Notes: generated by a model from the letters alone, not told the origin. Positions 32,562 through 41,413 are shown, counted from the stretch's first letter. The stretch is DNA of 54,910 nucleotides from an uncultured Oscillospiraceae bacterium (GCA_900764755.1 CAAFPE010000082.1:1-54910), one strand, 5' to 3'. Translations and numbers: made by a program.

Positions 32562-34294
32562 ATGAGCCGCCGAACCACATTCCAGCGTCTGCTGGGCTAT
32601 TTGAAGGAGCACCGCCTGTCTCTGTTCCTCTGTATGCTGTCCGCCGTGATCAGCACGGCCTTCATGGTCCTGGCCCCCTTCCTCATCGGGCGGGTGACCA
32701 CCGCGCTGTTCGCCAGCATCGCCGATGGAGTTTTTTACTGGGATACCATTCTCTGGCTGCTGGCCGCGCTGGTGGCCCTGTACCTGATCTCCCAGCTGTT
32801 CACCTTCCTCCAGGGCTTCGGCATGGCCCGGATCACCGCCCATGTGATGCAGAAGCTCCGGAGCGACATCGACGGGAAGATGCACCGGCTGAAGCTGGAC
32901 TATTACGACACCCACACCCACGGCGATATTCTCAGCGTCATCACAAACGATGTGGACACCATCAACAATGCCATCAGCCAGAACCTCACCTCTGTGGTGA
33001 CCCAGATCACCACCGCCGTGGGCGTGCTGGTGATGATGCTGGCCATCAGCCCCGCACTGACTGTCATCCCGGTGGTCATGGTCCCCCTGTCCCTGCTGAG
33101 CGCGGCAGGGGTGATGAAGGCCAGCGAAAAACACTACGGGCAGCAGCAGAACCTTTTAGGCAGCCTGAACGGCTATGTGGAGGAGATGTACAACGGTCAG
33201 CAGGTGGTCCAGGCCTTCAACCACCAGAAGCAGGCAAAGAAGGATTTCCGGGCGCTGAATGAGGCCCTGAGGGACAGTGCCCGCAAGGCCGAGGTGACCG
33301 CAGGCTCCGTCAACCCCATCACCACCCTGGTCAATGACATGGGATATGTGGTCTGCGCCGCCATCGGCTGCCTTTGGGCCATTGCGGGGAAGATCGCCGT
33401 GGGCAACGTCCAGGCCATGCTGGAGTACACCTGGCGTTTTGCCGAGCCCTTCTCCTCTCTGGCAGGCATGGTGGGCAGCTTCGGAGCGGCAGCGGCGGCG
33501 GGTGGGCGCATCTTTTCCCTTCTGGACGCCGAGGAGGAGATCCCGGATCCGCAGTCCCCAGTCGTTCCCAAAGAGCACAGCGGCCGCGTCGTCTTTCACC
33601 AGGTCAAATTCGGCTATACCCCGGACCGCCTGGGGTGGACCTGGCTGTGGAGCCCGGCCAGAAGGTGGCCATCGTGGGCCCCACCGGCGCAGGAAAAACC
33701 ACGCTGATCAATCTGCTCATGCGGTTCTATGAGATCAACGGCGGCTCCATCCAGGTGGACGGCACCGACATCCGGCAGATGTCCCGTGCGGAGCTGAGGG
33801 ACCGCTTCGGCATGGTCCTTCAGGACACCTGGCTGTTTGAGGGCACCATCGCCGACAACATCGCCTATGCGGAGGCAGGCATGGACCGGGAGAAGGTGAT
33901 CGCCTCGGCCCGCTCCGCCTGCGCCCACAGCTTCATCAAGACTCTGCCCGGCGGCTATGATATGGTGCTGAGCAAGGGTGCGGAGAACATCTCCCAGGGG
34001 GAGCGCCAACTCATCACCATCGCACGGGCCATCGCCTCTGACCCGGAGATCCTGATTCTGGACGAGGCCACCAGCAATGTGGACACCCACACGGAGGTCC
34101 TGATCCAGAAGGCCATGGCGGAGCTGATGAAGGGACGCACCAGCTTTGTCATTGCCCACCGGCTGTCCACCATCCGGGATGCGGATATGATCCTGTATAT
34201 GGAGGACGGCGACATCAAGGAGGTTGGCAGTCACGAGGAACTGATGGCCCGTCAGGGAAAATATGCTGCCCTCTATAACAGCCAGTTCGGCTGA
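32562..34294 (+). pseudogene. Heterodimeric ABC exporter, subunit 2, frameshifted before Walker A
   Basis: Start ATG at 32562 has AAAGGAGG upstream. The membrane domain and first strands of the ATPase domain read through KFGYTPDRL, but the frame then changes at about 33630-33635. The rest (VDLAVEPGQKVAIVGPTGAGKTT onward, signature ISQGE, Walker B ILILDEATSNVD with the catalytic glutamate) is intact in another frame. Compared with homologs, about five residues are expected between PDR and VDL, yet only five nucleotides are present, so a deletion of about 10 nt is the simplest explanation. Without repair the exporter would lack its only catalytically complete ATPase site. A sequencing or assembly error is possible. 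Confidence 0.85.
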
Positions 34295-34325
34295 CCTGCC
34301 CCGTCCTCAGCACCGCAGAACATCA

Positions 34326-34368
34326 AAGCATGAGGAGCACACGGCCCCGCCGTGTGCTCCTCATGCTT
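34326..34368. terminator. Convergent hairpin between ABC exporter and ABC importer
   Basis: A 20-bp perfect stem (AAGCATGAGGAGCACACGGC and its complement) with a CCC-type loop. It lacks a long T-run but lies exactly between converging genes. Confidence 0.7.
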
Positions 34369-34391
34369 ACTTGTCATAACCTCCCCCGCCC

Positions 34392-35192
34392 TCAGGACAG
34401 CAGGATCCGGTCGTTATCCAGTTGTTTCCCGGCTCCCGCCTGGAAGCGCTCCAACAGGTCGGTCACAGTCAGTCCGGACCGCTCCTCCCCCCGGACGTCC
34501 AAAATGATGTTCCCAGAGTCCATCATCAGGGTGCGGTTGCCCAGTTCCAGAGCCTGGTGCATATTGTGGGTGACCATGAGGGTGGTGATTTTATGCTCGG
34601 CTACCACTTCCCGGGTGATCTTCAGCACCTTTTCTGCGGTACCCGGGTCCAGAGCGGCAGTGTGCTCGTCCAGCAGCAGCAACTTGGGCGGGACCAGCGT
34701 GGACATGAGCAGGGTGAGGGCCTGCCTCTGCCCACCGGACAGCAACCCCACCGGCTGCCCCATCCGGTCCTCCAGGCCCATGTCCAGCCTGGCCAGCTGG
34801 TCCCGGAACAGGGCCCGGTCCGCCTTACTGGTGCGGCTGAAGAATGCGTGCTGGTGCTTGGCGGTGCGGAGGTAGGCCAGGGCCAGATTCTCCTCGATGG
34901 TCATGTGGGGGGCGGTCCCCCGCATGGGGTCCTGGAACAGGCGGCCCAGCACCCGGCTGCGCCGGTACTCCGGCTGGAAGGTAATGTCCTCCCCCGCCAG
35001 GGTGATGGAGCCCTCGTCCACATAAAAGCCCCCGGCGATGGCGTTGAACAGGGTGCTCTTGCCTGCACCGTTGGAGCCCACAATGGTGACAAAGTCCCCG
35101 GGCTCCAGGTGGAGGGACAGGCCGCTGAGGGCCTTTTTCTCGTTGACGGTGCCAGGATTGAAGGTCTTGGAGATATGGTCCAGCTTCAGCAT
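34392..35192 (-). CDS. ABC importer ATPase, tryptophan-type (TrpZ-like)
   Basis: 266 residues with Walker A GSNGAGKST, signature LSGGQRQALTLLM, Walker B LLLLDEHTAALD and the switch histidine in VTHNMHQAL. This belongs to the YtrE/TrpZ-like ATPases of the three-gene ABC_sub_bind systems. It follows the permease with one intervening base after the TAA and a GGAGGAATG site. The gene order is binding protein, permease, ATPase, all behind a tryptophan T-box. Confidence 0.9.
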   Translation of the reverse strand: MLKLDHISKTFNPGTVNEKKALSGLSLHLEPGDFVTIVGSNGAGKSTLFNAIAGGFYVDEGSITLAGEDITFQPEYRRSRVLGRLFQDPMRGTAPHMTIEENLALAYLRTAKHQHAFFSRTSKADRALFRDQLARLDMGLEDRMGQPVGLLSGGQRQALTLLMSTLVPPKLLLLDEHTAALDPGTAEKVLKITREVVAEHKITTLMVTHNMHQALELGNRTLMMDSGNIILDVRGEERSGLTVTDLLERFQAGAGKQLDNDRILLS

Positions 35193-35193
35193 C

Positions 35194-36099
35194 TTACATT
35201 CCTCCCCTCTCCGATCTGGCGGCGGCCTTGCGCCGCTGGAAGGCGGCCCACCGCCGGACCGCAGGGGCCGCGATGGCCGCAGCCACGATGACGGCGGACA
35301 CCAGCTTCATATATTCGGCAGGGACATTAAAGCGCAGGGCGGCGGCGTAGAGCAGGCGGTAGAGGATACTGCCCACCACCACGCCCAGCACCCGGCGGAC
35401 CATCCCTCCCTTGCCGATGAGGGTCTCACCGATGACCAGGGCGGCCAGGGCCAGCACCACCATGCCGGTACCGCCGTTCACATCGGCGAAGGTGTTGTAC
35501 TGGGCCGCCATGGCCCCGGCCAGGCCGGTCATGGCGTTGGCCGCGCACAGGCCCACGGTGATGGTGAAATTCGTGTTGATGGAGGAGGCCCGCACCATAT
35601 CCATGTTGTCCCCCGTGGCCCGGATGGACAGACCCAGCCGGGTGCCCAGAAACAGCACCAGCACGGCGGCCAGGGCCAGCACGATGAGGGCGGTCACTGC
35701 CACCTTATACCAGCTCCCGGCGAATCCGGCCCCCTGGGCCAGGGTGTAGATGGTATCCGTCTGGAACAGGGACTGGTTGCTCTTGCCCATGACCATCAGG
35801 TTGATGCTGTACAGACCGATATTGGTGATGATGCCCGCCAGGATAGACGGGACAGACAGCTTGGTCTGCAAAAACGCGGTGATAAACCCGGCGGCCGCCG
35901 CCGCCAGCATCCCCGCCGGAAGGGCCAGCACCGGATGTCCGGACAGGCACATCATGGCGGACACGGCGCTGCCCAGGACGAAGGCGCCGTCCGTGGTCAT
36001 ATCGGCGATATTTAAGATGGAAAAGCTGAGAAACAGGGCCATGGCGACGGGGGCGTAGAGAAAGCCCGCCTCCAGCGCGGCCTGGACAATGGTCAGCAC
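35194..36099 (-). CDS. ABC importer permease, tryptophan-type (TrpY-like)
   Basis: 301 residues, GTG start behind GAGGAG. It has about eight to nine hydrophobic spans and the BPD_transp_2 type RATGDNMDMVRASSINT cytoplasmic loop, as in branched-chain amino acid and TrpXYZ permeases. It forms the membrane pore with the ATPase just downstream and the lipoprotein upstream. Confidence 0.88.
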   Translation of the reverse strand: MLTIVQAALEAGFLYAPVAMALFLSFSILNIADMTTDGAFVLGSAVSAMMCLSGHPVLALPAGMLAAAAAGFITAFLQTKLSVPSILAGIITNIGLYSINLMVMGKSNQSLFQTDTIYTLAQGAGFAGSWYKVAVTALIVLALAAVLVLFLGTRLGLSIRATGDNMDMVRASSINTNFTITVGLCAANAMTGLAGAMAAQYNTFADVNGGTGMVVLALAALVIGETLIGKGGMVRRVLGVVVGSILYRLLYAAALRFNVPAEYMKLVSAVIVAAAIAAPAVRRWAAFQRRKAAARSERGGM

Positions 36100-36186
36100 A
36101 ATGGATCGCTCCTCTCACATACATCAGGGCCATACCCTCCGCCCAAGGGGCGGAGGATATGGCGCGGGTCACAGGCATGGAACGCC

Positions 36187-37218
36187 TCAGTCCTGAGTGG
36201 TCTGGACCTCCACCAGCTGAGAGCCCATACCGGCAAATCCGGAGTAGTCCGCGCCCAGGGCGGCGGCGGTCTCGGTGTTGACGGTGATGATGTCCCCGGC
36301 CACGGTGACATACTCAGGGATCTGGCCGGTGGTGAGCACCTCCACCGCCAGGTCGGCGGTCTGGCTGCCCAGGTCGGTATAGTTCACGCCGCAGGTGGCG
36401 AAGGCCCCGTTGCGGACAAAGGAGTCGGCGCCGGCGTAGTGGGGGATGCCTGCCTCCGCCAGGGTGGGGGCGATGGCCAGCTCGGCGGCCTGGACCACGT
36501 TGTCGGTGGGGGTGAACACCGCGTCCACCTGGCCCATCATGGAACTGACGGCGGCGATGATCTCATCAGAGGTGTTCCCCGTCTTTTCCAGATAGCCGAT
36601 CCCCTTGCTGTCCAGGTACGCCTTGGCGTCCTCGATGGCGGGGGCGCTGTTCACCTCAGAGGTGGAGTAGAGCAGGCCCACCGTCTGGATGCCGGGATTT
36701 TGGGCCAGCATCATATCCAGCAGCAGTTCCACGTTCAGTGCGTCGCTGGTCCCGGTGACATAGGGGATGCCGGTGAGCTTGGCCACCTCGGGGTAGCTGA
36801 CGGTGCCGTATACCACCGGAGTCTGGGTGGGCTCCGCCGTGGCCGCCATCTGCTGGGCGGCGGTGGTGCCGATGGGGATGATGACGTCATAGCCGTCGGC
36901 GATGATCTGGGCGCCGATCTGGGACAGGGTGGAGGGGTCGTTGTTGCCGTTAAAATCCTCATAGTCGATGGTCACGCTCAGTTCCGCCTCCCGGGCGTCC
37001 AGCTGGGCGATGATGGCGTCCCGGATCTCATTCATGGATGCGTGGTCCAGCTGCCGCACGATGGCCACTTTATAGACATCGTCAGCTGGGGCAGCGGAGC
37101 CGGAACCGCCGGAAGCAGCGCTGCCGGAACTGGAGCCGCCGGAGCAGGCGGCCAGGGACAGGGCCATGGTCAGGGAGAGCGCCGCAGTCAGAAGCTTCTT
37201 CATGGTGTTGTTTTTCAT
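36187..37218 (-). CDS. trpX: Tryptophan-type ABC substrate-binding lipoprotein (TrpX-like)
   Basis: 343 residues. A signal peptide ends in SLAAC, followed by a low-complexity Gly/Ser linker (about 27-46). The rest is the ABC_sub_bind fold with KVAIVRQLDHASMNEIRDAI at its start and a GTTAAQQMA loop. Homologs in streptococci (TrpX) bind tryptophan. The start is the ATG at 37218, seven bases after GGAGGT; an upstream in-frame ATG at 37233 lies in that site. The gene is preceded by a T-box leader with a UGG specifier, which strongly supports tryptophan as ligand. Confidence 0.88.
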   Translation of the reverse strand: MKNNTMKKLLTAALSLTMALSLAACSGGSSSGSAASGGSGSAAPADDVYKVAIVRQLDHASMNEIRDAIIAQLDAREAELSVTIDYEDFNGNNDPSTLSQIGAQIIADGYDVIIPIGTTAAQQMAATAEPTQTPVVYGTVSYPEVAKLTGIPYVTGTSDALNVELLLDMMLAQNPGIQTVGLLYSTSEVNSAPAIEDAKAYLDSKGIGYLEKTGNTSDEIIAAVSSMMGQVDAVFTPTDNVVQAAELAIAPTLAEAGIPHYAGADSFVRNGAFATCGVNYTDLGSQTADLAVEVLTTGQIPEYVTVAGDIITVNTETAAALGADYSGFAGMGSQLVEVQTTQD

Positions 37219-37305
37219 TACAATGACCTCCATATTGCCCGGTTTCGGGCTGAAATTGGTTCGGGTGGGCGATGGAGGGACCGCTGCCAACGACCTGTGC
37301 CGGAG

Positions 37306-37605
37306 TATAAAAAAACAGCCCCTTATCCCATCCATGGGACAAGAGCTGCACTCCTGCGATACCACCCAAATTGACGTTTTGCAACGTCCGCTCGCTTCAC
37401 GCGCCATCACGCGTGCCCGGTGGATAACGGGTGGGTCCCCGTCGGCATCTACTTGGGTTTCCAATTTGATCCTCCGTTCAAGCCGCCCTCGAAAGTCCAT
37501 TCGCCCGGCCGCGCCCCGCCCCGATCTCACCACCCGGGACTCTCTTTAGGTTTGCCGCACCGGCTACTCCTCTTTCTCAAAGGTTTGCACATCATTGACT
37601 TGTTT
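37306..37605 (-). promoter_or_regulatory. T-box riboswitch, tryptophan specifier
   Basis: Minus-strand leader with the conserved T-box elements in order: Stem I with AGAGAG and GGTGAGA-type motifs (about 37525-37550), a specifier loop GAA-TGG-ACT with UGG at 37499-37497, the antiterminator bulge TGGGTGGTATCGCAG (37368-37354), and a terminator CAGCTCTTGTCCCAT/ATGGGATAAGGGGCTG followed by seven T (37350-37306). Uncharged tRNA-Trp would pair with the specifier and bulge to allow read-through into trpX. Confidence 0.92.
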
Positions 37606-37611
37606 GGTGCC

Positions 37612-37640
37612 ATTATATGCACCCAGAACCCGCTTGTCAA
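37612..37640 (-). promoter_or_regulatory. Consensus promoter of the T-box/trpX operon
   Basis: TTGACA (37640-37635), 17-bp spacer, TATAAT (37617-37612): a perfect sigma-A consensus. Confidence 0.88.
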
Positions 37641-37649
37641 GTCTTTTTT

Positions 37650-37696
37650 ACTGAAAATCAAAACTTTCTGGGAGGGGGCTGGCCGCCCCCTCCCAG
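37650..37696 (-). terminator. Terminator of bioB-bioY
   Basis: A 12-bp stem CTGGGAGGGGGC/GCCCCCTCCCAG just after bioY, followed on the minus strand by an interrupted T-run (AGAAAGTTTTGATTTT). Confidence 0.75.
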
Positions 37697-37702
37697 CACC
37701 GC

Positions 37703-38278
37703 TCAGCCCCGGTACAGCCCGGCCCGCTCCAGACGGCTCCGGAGCATAGGTCCGAAGGTCATGGCCAGCAGCATCTTGGCCGCGTCGCCGGGAATGAATG
37801 GGAACACGCACAGGCCCAGGGCGGCGGACACTGTGCTGTCCATGGAGAGGCAGAACCACGCCGTGCCGAAGGCATAACACACCGCCGTGCCCGCGGCCAT
37901 CCCAACAAACTGGACCGCCCGGCTCCGGAAGTGGTCGATCACCAGTCCAGCCAGCACCGCCATGGGCACAAAGCCGATGATGTAGCCTCCGGTGGGTCCG
38001 GCCAGCTTGCCCAGTCCCCCGGTGAAGCCGGAGAACACCGGAACCCCCACCATACCAATGAGCATATAGACCACATAGCTGACCGTCCCCCACTTCCAGC
38101 CCAAAAGGTACAGGGAGAGGTAAATGGCAAGATTGGTCAGGGAGATGGGCACTGGCCCGATGGGGATGGCCATGGGGGCCAGCACACAGGTCACCGCCGC
38201 CATCAGGGCGGTCATCGCCAGGGCATACGTCTTGTTTTTCTGTCCGGCCGCGCCGGAGGTCATCTGATCCTGCATCAT
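37703..38278 (-). CDS. bioY: Biotin transporter BioY (ECF S-component)
   Basis: 191 residues with about six membrane spans. The first cytoplasmic/membrane segment PIPIGPVPISLTNLAIYLS and the GPTGGYIIGF motif are characteristic of BioY. It binds and imports biotin alone or with a shared ECF energising module, which is not in this window. The start is taken as the ATG at 38278 (or 38275) behind AGAGAAGGAG; an upstream ATG at 38302 overlaps the bioB stop but has no site. It forms an operon with bioB under BirA-like operators. Confidence 0.93.
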   Translation of the reverse strand: MMQDQMTSGAAGQKNKTYALAMTALMAAVTCVLAPMAIPIGPVPISLTNLAIYLSLYLLGWKWGTVSYVVYMLIGMVGVPVFSGFTGGLGKLAGPTGGYIIGFVPMAVLAGLVIDHFRSRAVQFVGMAAGTAVCYAFGTAWFCLSMDSTVSAALGLCVFPFIPGDAAKMLLAMTFGPMLRSRLERAGLYRG

Positions 38279-38301
38279 GTTTTCTCCTTCTCTCTTATAC
38301 A

Positions 38302-39252
38302 TTACAGCTGATAGCCCAGGGCCCGGAGCATGGCCGCGTCCCCCGCCATGCTGGTCCCGGTGGTGGTAAGCATATCCCCGGTGATGGCCGCGTTGGCCCC
38401 AGAGCGGAACAGCTCCGCCCCACCGCCGGAAAACTGGCCCCGCCCGGCGGCCATCCGGATCCAGGCTGTGGGATTGAGATAGCGGAAGATGGCTACCGCC
38501 CGGAGAACCTCCCCGTTGGTGATGGGCTCCAGATCCCCGAAGGGGGTGCCGGGGATGGGCCGCAGAATGTTCAGCGGGATGGAGCCGATCCCCAGCGCCG
38601 CCAGGTCAAGGGCCATATCGATCCGGTCCTCCCAGGTCTCCCCCATCCCCAGGATGCCGCCGGAGCACACGTCCAGCCCCGCCGCCTGGGCCCGCCGGAT
38701 GTTGTCCACCTTGTCCTGATAGGTGTGGGTGGTGCAGATGTGTGGAAAATAGCGGCGGGAGGTCTCCAGATTGGCGTGGATGCGGTCCACCCCCGCTTCC
38801 TTCATCCGCTCAAACTCCTCCTGAGTCTGAAGCCCGTGGGAGGCGCACAGCTCCACCCCAGTCTCCCGGCGCAGCCGCTGGTAGGCAGACAGAGCCCGCT
38901 CCAGATCCTCCCCCCGCAGGCTCCGGCCCGCAGTAACGATGGAAAAGCGGCGGGCCCCTGCCGCCTCATCCCGGCGGCAAGCCGCCAGGATCTCCTCCTC
39001 CGCCAGAAAGGAGTACTCCTCCGCCTGGGTGTGGTAGTGGCAGGACTGGGCGCAGAACTTGCAGTCCTCGCTGCACCGGCCGCTTCGCCCGTTGACAATG
39101 GTACACAGGTCGGCCCGGCTGCCGCACAGGGCGGACCGGATCCGGTCCGCCCCTTGGCACAGATCCTCCAGTTCCGCCTCCACCAGGGGAAGGGCCTCCT
39201 CCCGGCTGCTCAGCCTCCGGCCCGCAATGATCTCTTCCGCCAATCTCTTCAC
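38302..39252 (-). CDS. bioB: Biotin synthase BioB
   Basis: 316 residues, GTG start eight bases after GGAGG. The radical SAM cluster motif is CKFCAQSCHY-like (in SEDCKFCAQSCHYH), and SGGILGMGE and NILRPIPGTP segments are typical of BioB. It inserts sulfur into dethiobiotin. bioA, bioD and bioF are not nearby, so the organism may use imported dethiobiotin or encode these elsewhere. Confidence 0.94.
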   Translation of the reverse strand: MKRLAEEIIAGRRLSSREEALPLVEAELEDLCQGADRIRSALCGSRADLCTIVNGRSGRCSEDCKFCAQSCHYHTQAEEYSFLAEEEILAACRRDEAAGARRFSIVTAGRSLRGEDLERALSAYQRLRRETGVELCASHGLQTQEEFERMKEAGVDRIHANLETSRRYFPHICTTHTYQDKVDNIRRAQAAGLDVCSGGILGMGETWEDRIDMALDLAALGIGSIPLNILRPIPGTPFGDLEPITNGEVLRAVAIFRYLNPTAWIRMAAGRGQFSGGGAELFRSGANAAITGDMLTTTGTSMAGDAAMLRALGYQL

Positions 39253-39267
39253 AGGAACGCCTCCATA

Positions 39268-39298
39268 TTGTCAACCTTATTCTGTTTTCAGTATACAT
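39268..39298. promoter_or_regulatory. BirA-like operator 1 (over the bioB -10)
   Basis: TTGTCAAC-N15-GTATACAT, matching the Firmicutes BirA consensus WTGTWAAC-N14/15-GTTWACAW with one mismatch in each half. The right half includes the bioB -10 (TATACT). Confidence 0.75.
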
Positions 39299-39318
39299 TC
39301 CATTCTTTTCATTGTCAA
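39290..39318 (-). promoter_or_regulatory. Promoter of bioB-bioY
   Basis: TTGACA (39318-39313), 17-bp spacer, TATACT (39295-39290). Both elements lie inside BirA-like operator half-sites. Confidence 0.85.
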
Positions 39319-39341
39319 CTAAAACATTTTAAGGTTTACGA
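39312..39341. promoter_or_regulatory. BirA-like operator 2 (over the bioB -35)
   Basis: TTGTCAAC-N14-GTTTACGA, with one mismatch per half to the BirA consensus. Its left half is the complement of the bioB -35. Confidence 0.75.
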
Positions 39342-39375
39342 ACATATCCCACTCCACGGGTTCGAGCCGTATTTC

Positions 39376-39404
39376 TTGCATTTTCCTTTCTTCTCCGCTA
39401 TAAT
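39376..39404 (+). promoter_or_regulatory. Promoter of the SLH-domain gene
   Basis: TTGCAT (39376-39381), 17-bp spacer, TATAAT (39399-39404). Confidence 0.65.
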
Positions 39405-39470
39405 GGAAGGCCAGAGGCGCGCCGCGCAGCCCTGCCGGCCCGCCCATCCCCATTTGAGAGGAGCATATCC

Positions 39471-40706
39471 ATGCGACGATTTTGTTTCAGACGCGGCCTG
39501 TCCGCCGCCGTCCTGCTCACTATGACCATGTCCCTGGCCCTCCCCGCCTCCGCCGCCGACCCCCTGGCCTCCGGCGGCTTTGCAGAGGTGCTCATCTCCG
39601 CCCAGGAGACCGACGTTCCCCAGACCACCCTCCAGCTGTCCCTGTATCAGCGGGACGGAGGAGGCCGCTTCCTGGCGGTGGACACCCTGGACTTTGACAC
39701 TCCGGTCAACCGCGTGACCAAGGATGTGGAGTTCCACCTGATCCCCCAGACCTCCCAGGTCACCGTAATGGTGGACTATCTTACCGACCTGAACGGGGAC
39801 GGGCTGTATGAGCTGCTCAGCAGCCAGGAGTCCCCAGTGTGTGATGTACTCACCCCCTCCGGCGCCCTGACCGCGGCCAACAGCGGCGTTTCTACCGCTC
39901 TCACCGCCGGAAAAACCTATACCCTCACCGCCTCCAGCCTGCTCAAGCGGGGCCAGGCCGCCATTCAGGACCGTACCACCAGCGGCAGCGCCAGTCACCT
40001 CTCCGGCATGACCGGCGGCCAGACCACAGCGGACTCCATCCTCTATATGATCACCGTGAATTACCACTCCCTCCAAGACAATGCGGACTATGAGCTGTGC
40101 TACTACCTCAATCTGTTTGACCAGCTCCCCGCCCCCTCCGCCGCCGACTATCAGGACGTCCCTCCCGGCGCGTGGTACTACGGCGCGGTGGACTATGTGG
40201 TCTCCCAGGGCCTGCTCTCCGGCTCCAGCCGCAGCCGCTTCTCACCGGAGCAGCCCCTGACCCGGGCCATGCTAGCCCAGATCCTGTTCCAGCTGGCGGG
40301 AAAGCCGGATGGCGGCCTGACTCACTTCACTGACGTGCCTGACACTGCCTGGTGTTATTCCGCTGTCTCTTGGGCAGTCTCCCGGGACATTATGAGCGGT
40401 GTGGATGGCGAGACCTTCGCCCCGGAGCGCGCCCCCACCCGGCAGGAGCTGGCCCTCACCCTCTTCCGCTATGCCAAGGAGGCCGGCCTGGATACCCAAA
40501 AGCGCACCCAGCTGACTCCGTACTCCGACGCTGGCCAGGTGGCTGACTGGGCCCGGGAAGCTATGGAATGGGCGGTGGCCCAGGGCCTGCTGGCCGGACG
40601 CAGCGCCGGAAGCACCCAGACCCTTGCCCCGCTGGGCACCGTTACCCGGGCAGAGTTCTCCGCCGTGCTCAAGACGCTGTGCGAAACCGTCCTGCCCAAG
40701 CAGTGA
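39471..40706 (+). CDS. Secreted protein with three S-layer homology domains
   Basis: 411 residues. A signal peptide ends near ASAA (about residue 29). Residues 30-220 form a beta-rich domain I do not recognise, with one acidic DLNGDGLYELL stretch that resembles a calcium-binding loop. Three SLH repeats follow at about 224-285, 286-345 and 350-411 (YQDVPPGAWYYGAVDYV, FTDVPDTAWCYSAVSWA and YSDAGQVADWAREAMEWA starts). SLH domains usually anchor proteins to pyruvylated cell-wall polymers. Start ATG follows GAGAGGAG. It is monocistronic with a terminator. Confidence 0.88.
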   Translation: MRRFCFRRGLSAAVLLTMTMSLALPASAADPLASGGFAEVLISAQETDVPQTTLQLSLYQRDGGGRFLAVDTLDFDTPVNRVTKDVEFHLIPQTSQVTVMVDYLTDLNGDGLYELLSSQESPVCDVLTPSGALTAANSGVSTALTAGKTYTLTASSLLKRGQAAIQDRTTSGSASHLSGMTGGQTTADSILYMITVNYHSLQDNADYELCYYLNLFDQLPAPSAADYQDVPPGAWYYGAVDYVVSQGLLSGSSRSRFSPEQPLTRAMLAQILFQLAGKPDGGLTHFTDVPDTAWCYSAVSWAVSRDIMSGVDGETFAPERAPTRQELALTLFRYAKEAGLDTQKRTQLTPYSDAGQVADWAREAMEWAVAQGLLAGRSAGSTQTLAPLGTVTRAEFSAVLKTLCETVLPKQ

Positions 40707-40728
40707 CCAAATTTCTTTCTCCAACAGC

Positions 40729-40764
40729 ACATCCCCGCGGATGAGACCGCGGGGATGTTTTTTA
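40729..40764 (+). terminator. Terminator of the SLH gene
   Basis: A 12-bp stem ACATCCCCGCGG/CCGCGGGGATGT followed by six T. Confidence 0.92.
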
Positions 40765-40886
40765 TTTGCCTCCGGTCCTTTTAGGGTTAAAGTCTGGAAT
40801 ATTTGTCCAAACTATTCATACCCTCAGGATACAGAGGTTCCCGCGCCCCTCTCCGCTCCGGCGCGGCCCTGAGAAAGGAGACGCCC

Positions 40887-41123
40887 ATGACCCACGCCCT
40901 GTTTTCCCCCCGCCGCCGGGAGCACGCCGCCCGGGAGGCGGAGCGCCAGGAGCTGCTGGCCTCTCTGGCCAGCACCCGCACCCTGATCCAGCAGGCATAC
41001 GGCGGCTTCAATACCGTCAGCGACAGCGACCTGATCGAGTCCTATGTCTTTGAGATCAAGGCCCTCCAATCCCGGTACGACTATCTGCTCCGCCGGGTCA
41101 AGGAGTTGGAGTGCGCCCCGTGA
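40887..41123 (+). CDS. DUF2508 (YaaL-like) family protein
   Basis: 78 residues, mostly helical and charged, starting MTHALFSPRRREH after GAGAAAGGAG. The central DLIESYVFEIKALQSRYDYLLRRVKE matches the YaaL/DUF2508 family, which in many Firmicutes lies between recR and bofA. Here bofA follows with a four-base overlap, but recR is absent upstream. Function is unknown. Confidence 0.82.
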   Translation: MTHALFSPRRREHAAREAERQELLASLASTRTLIQQAYGGFNTVSDSDLIESYVFEIKALQSRYDYLLRRVKELECAP

Positions 41124-41380
41124 CCGGGGCCTCCACCCCCTGGCTGGCGCTGGGGCTGCTCCTGCTGGCCGGGCTGACCCTGCTCCGCCGCCCCCTGGGC
41201 CAGCTGCTCCGGCTGGCGGTGCGCTCCTCTGTGGGGCTGGCCGTCCTGGCCCTGTTCAGCCAGGTCGGCCCCCTCATCGGCGTCAGCCTTGGGGTCAATC
41301 CGGTCAACGCCCTGGTGCTGGGGGTCCTGGGGGCCCCTGGCTTCGGCCTGCTGCTGATGCTCCAGTGGGCCCTGCGCTAG
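41120..41380 (+). CDS. bofA: BofA-family protein (pro-sigma-K processing inhibitor-like)
   Basis: 86 residues with two to three hydrophobic segments and the family C-terminal region VNPVNALVLGVLGAPGFGLLL. BofA holds the SpoIVFB protease inactive during sporulation; in the wider family the role is less certain. The start is taken as GTG at 41120, overlapping the upstream stop (GTGA); another GTG at 41111 is possible. It suggests an endospore-forming or formerly spore-forming lineage. Confidence 0.82.
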   Translation: MTGASTPWLALGLLLLAGLTLLRRPLGQLLRLAVRSSVGLAVLALFSQVGPLIGVSLGVNPVNALVLGVLGAPGFGLLLMLQWALR

Positions 41381-41384
41381 TCCT

Positions 41385-41413
41385 TTGCTTTTTCTCTTCC
41401 TCCATGCTATAAT
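41385..41413 (+). promoter_or_regulatory. Promoter of the MATE gene
   Basis: TTGCTT (41385-41390), 17-bp spacer, TATAAT (41408-41413). Confidence 0.65.
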
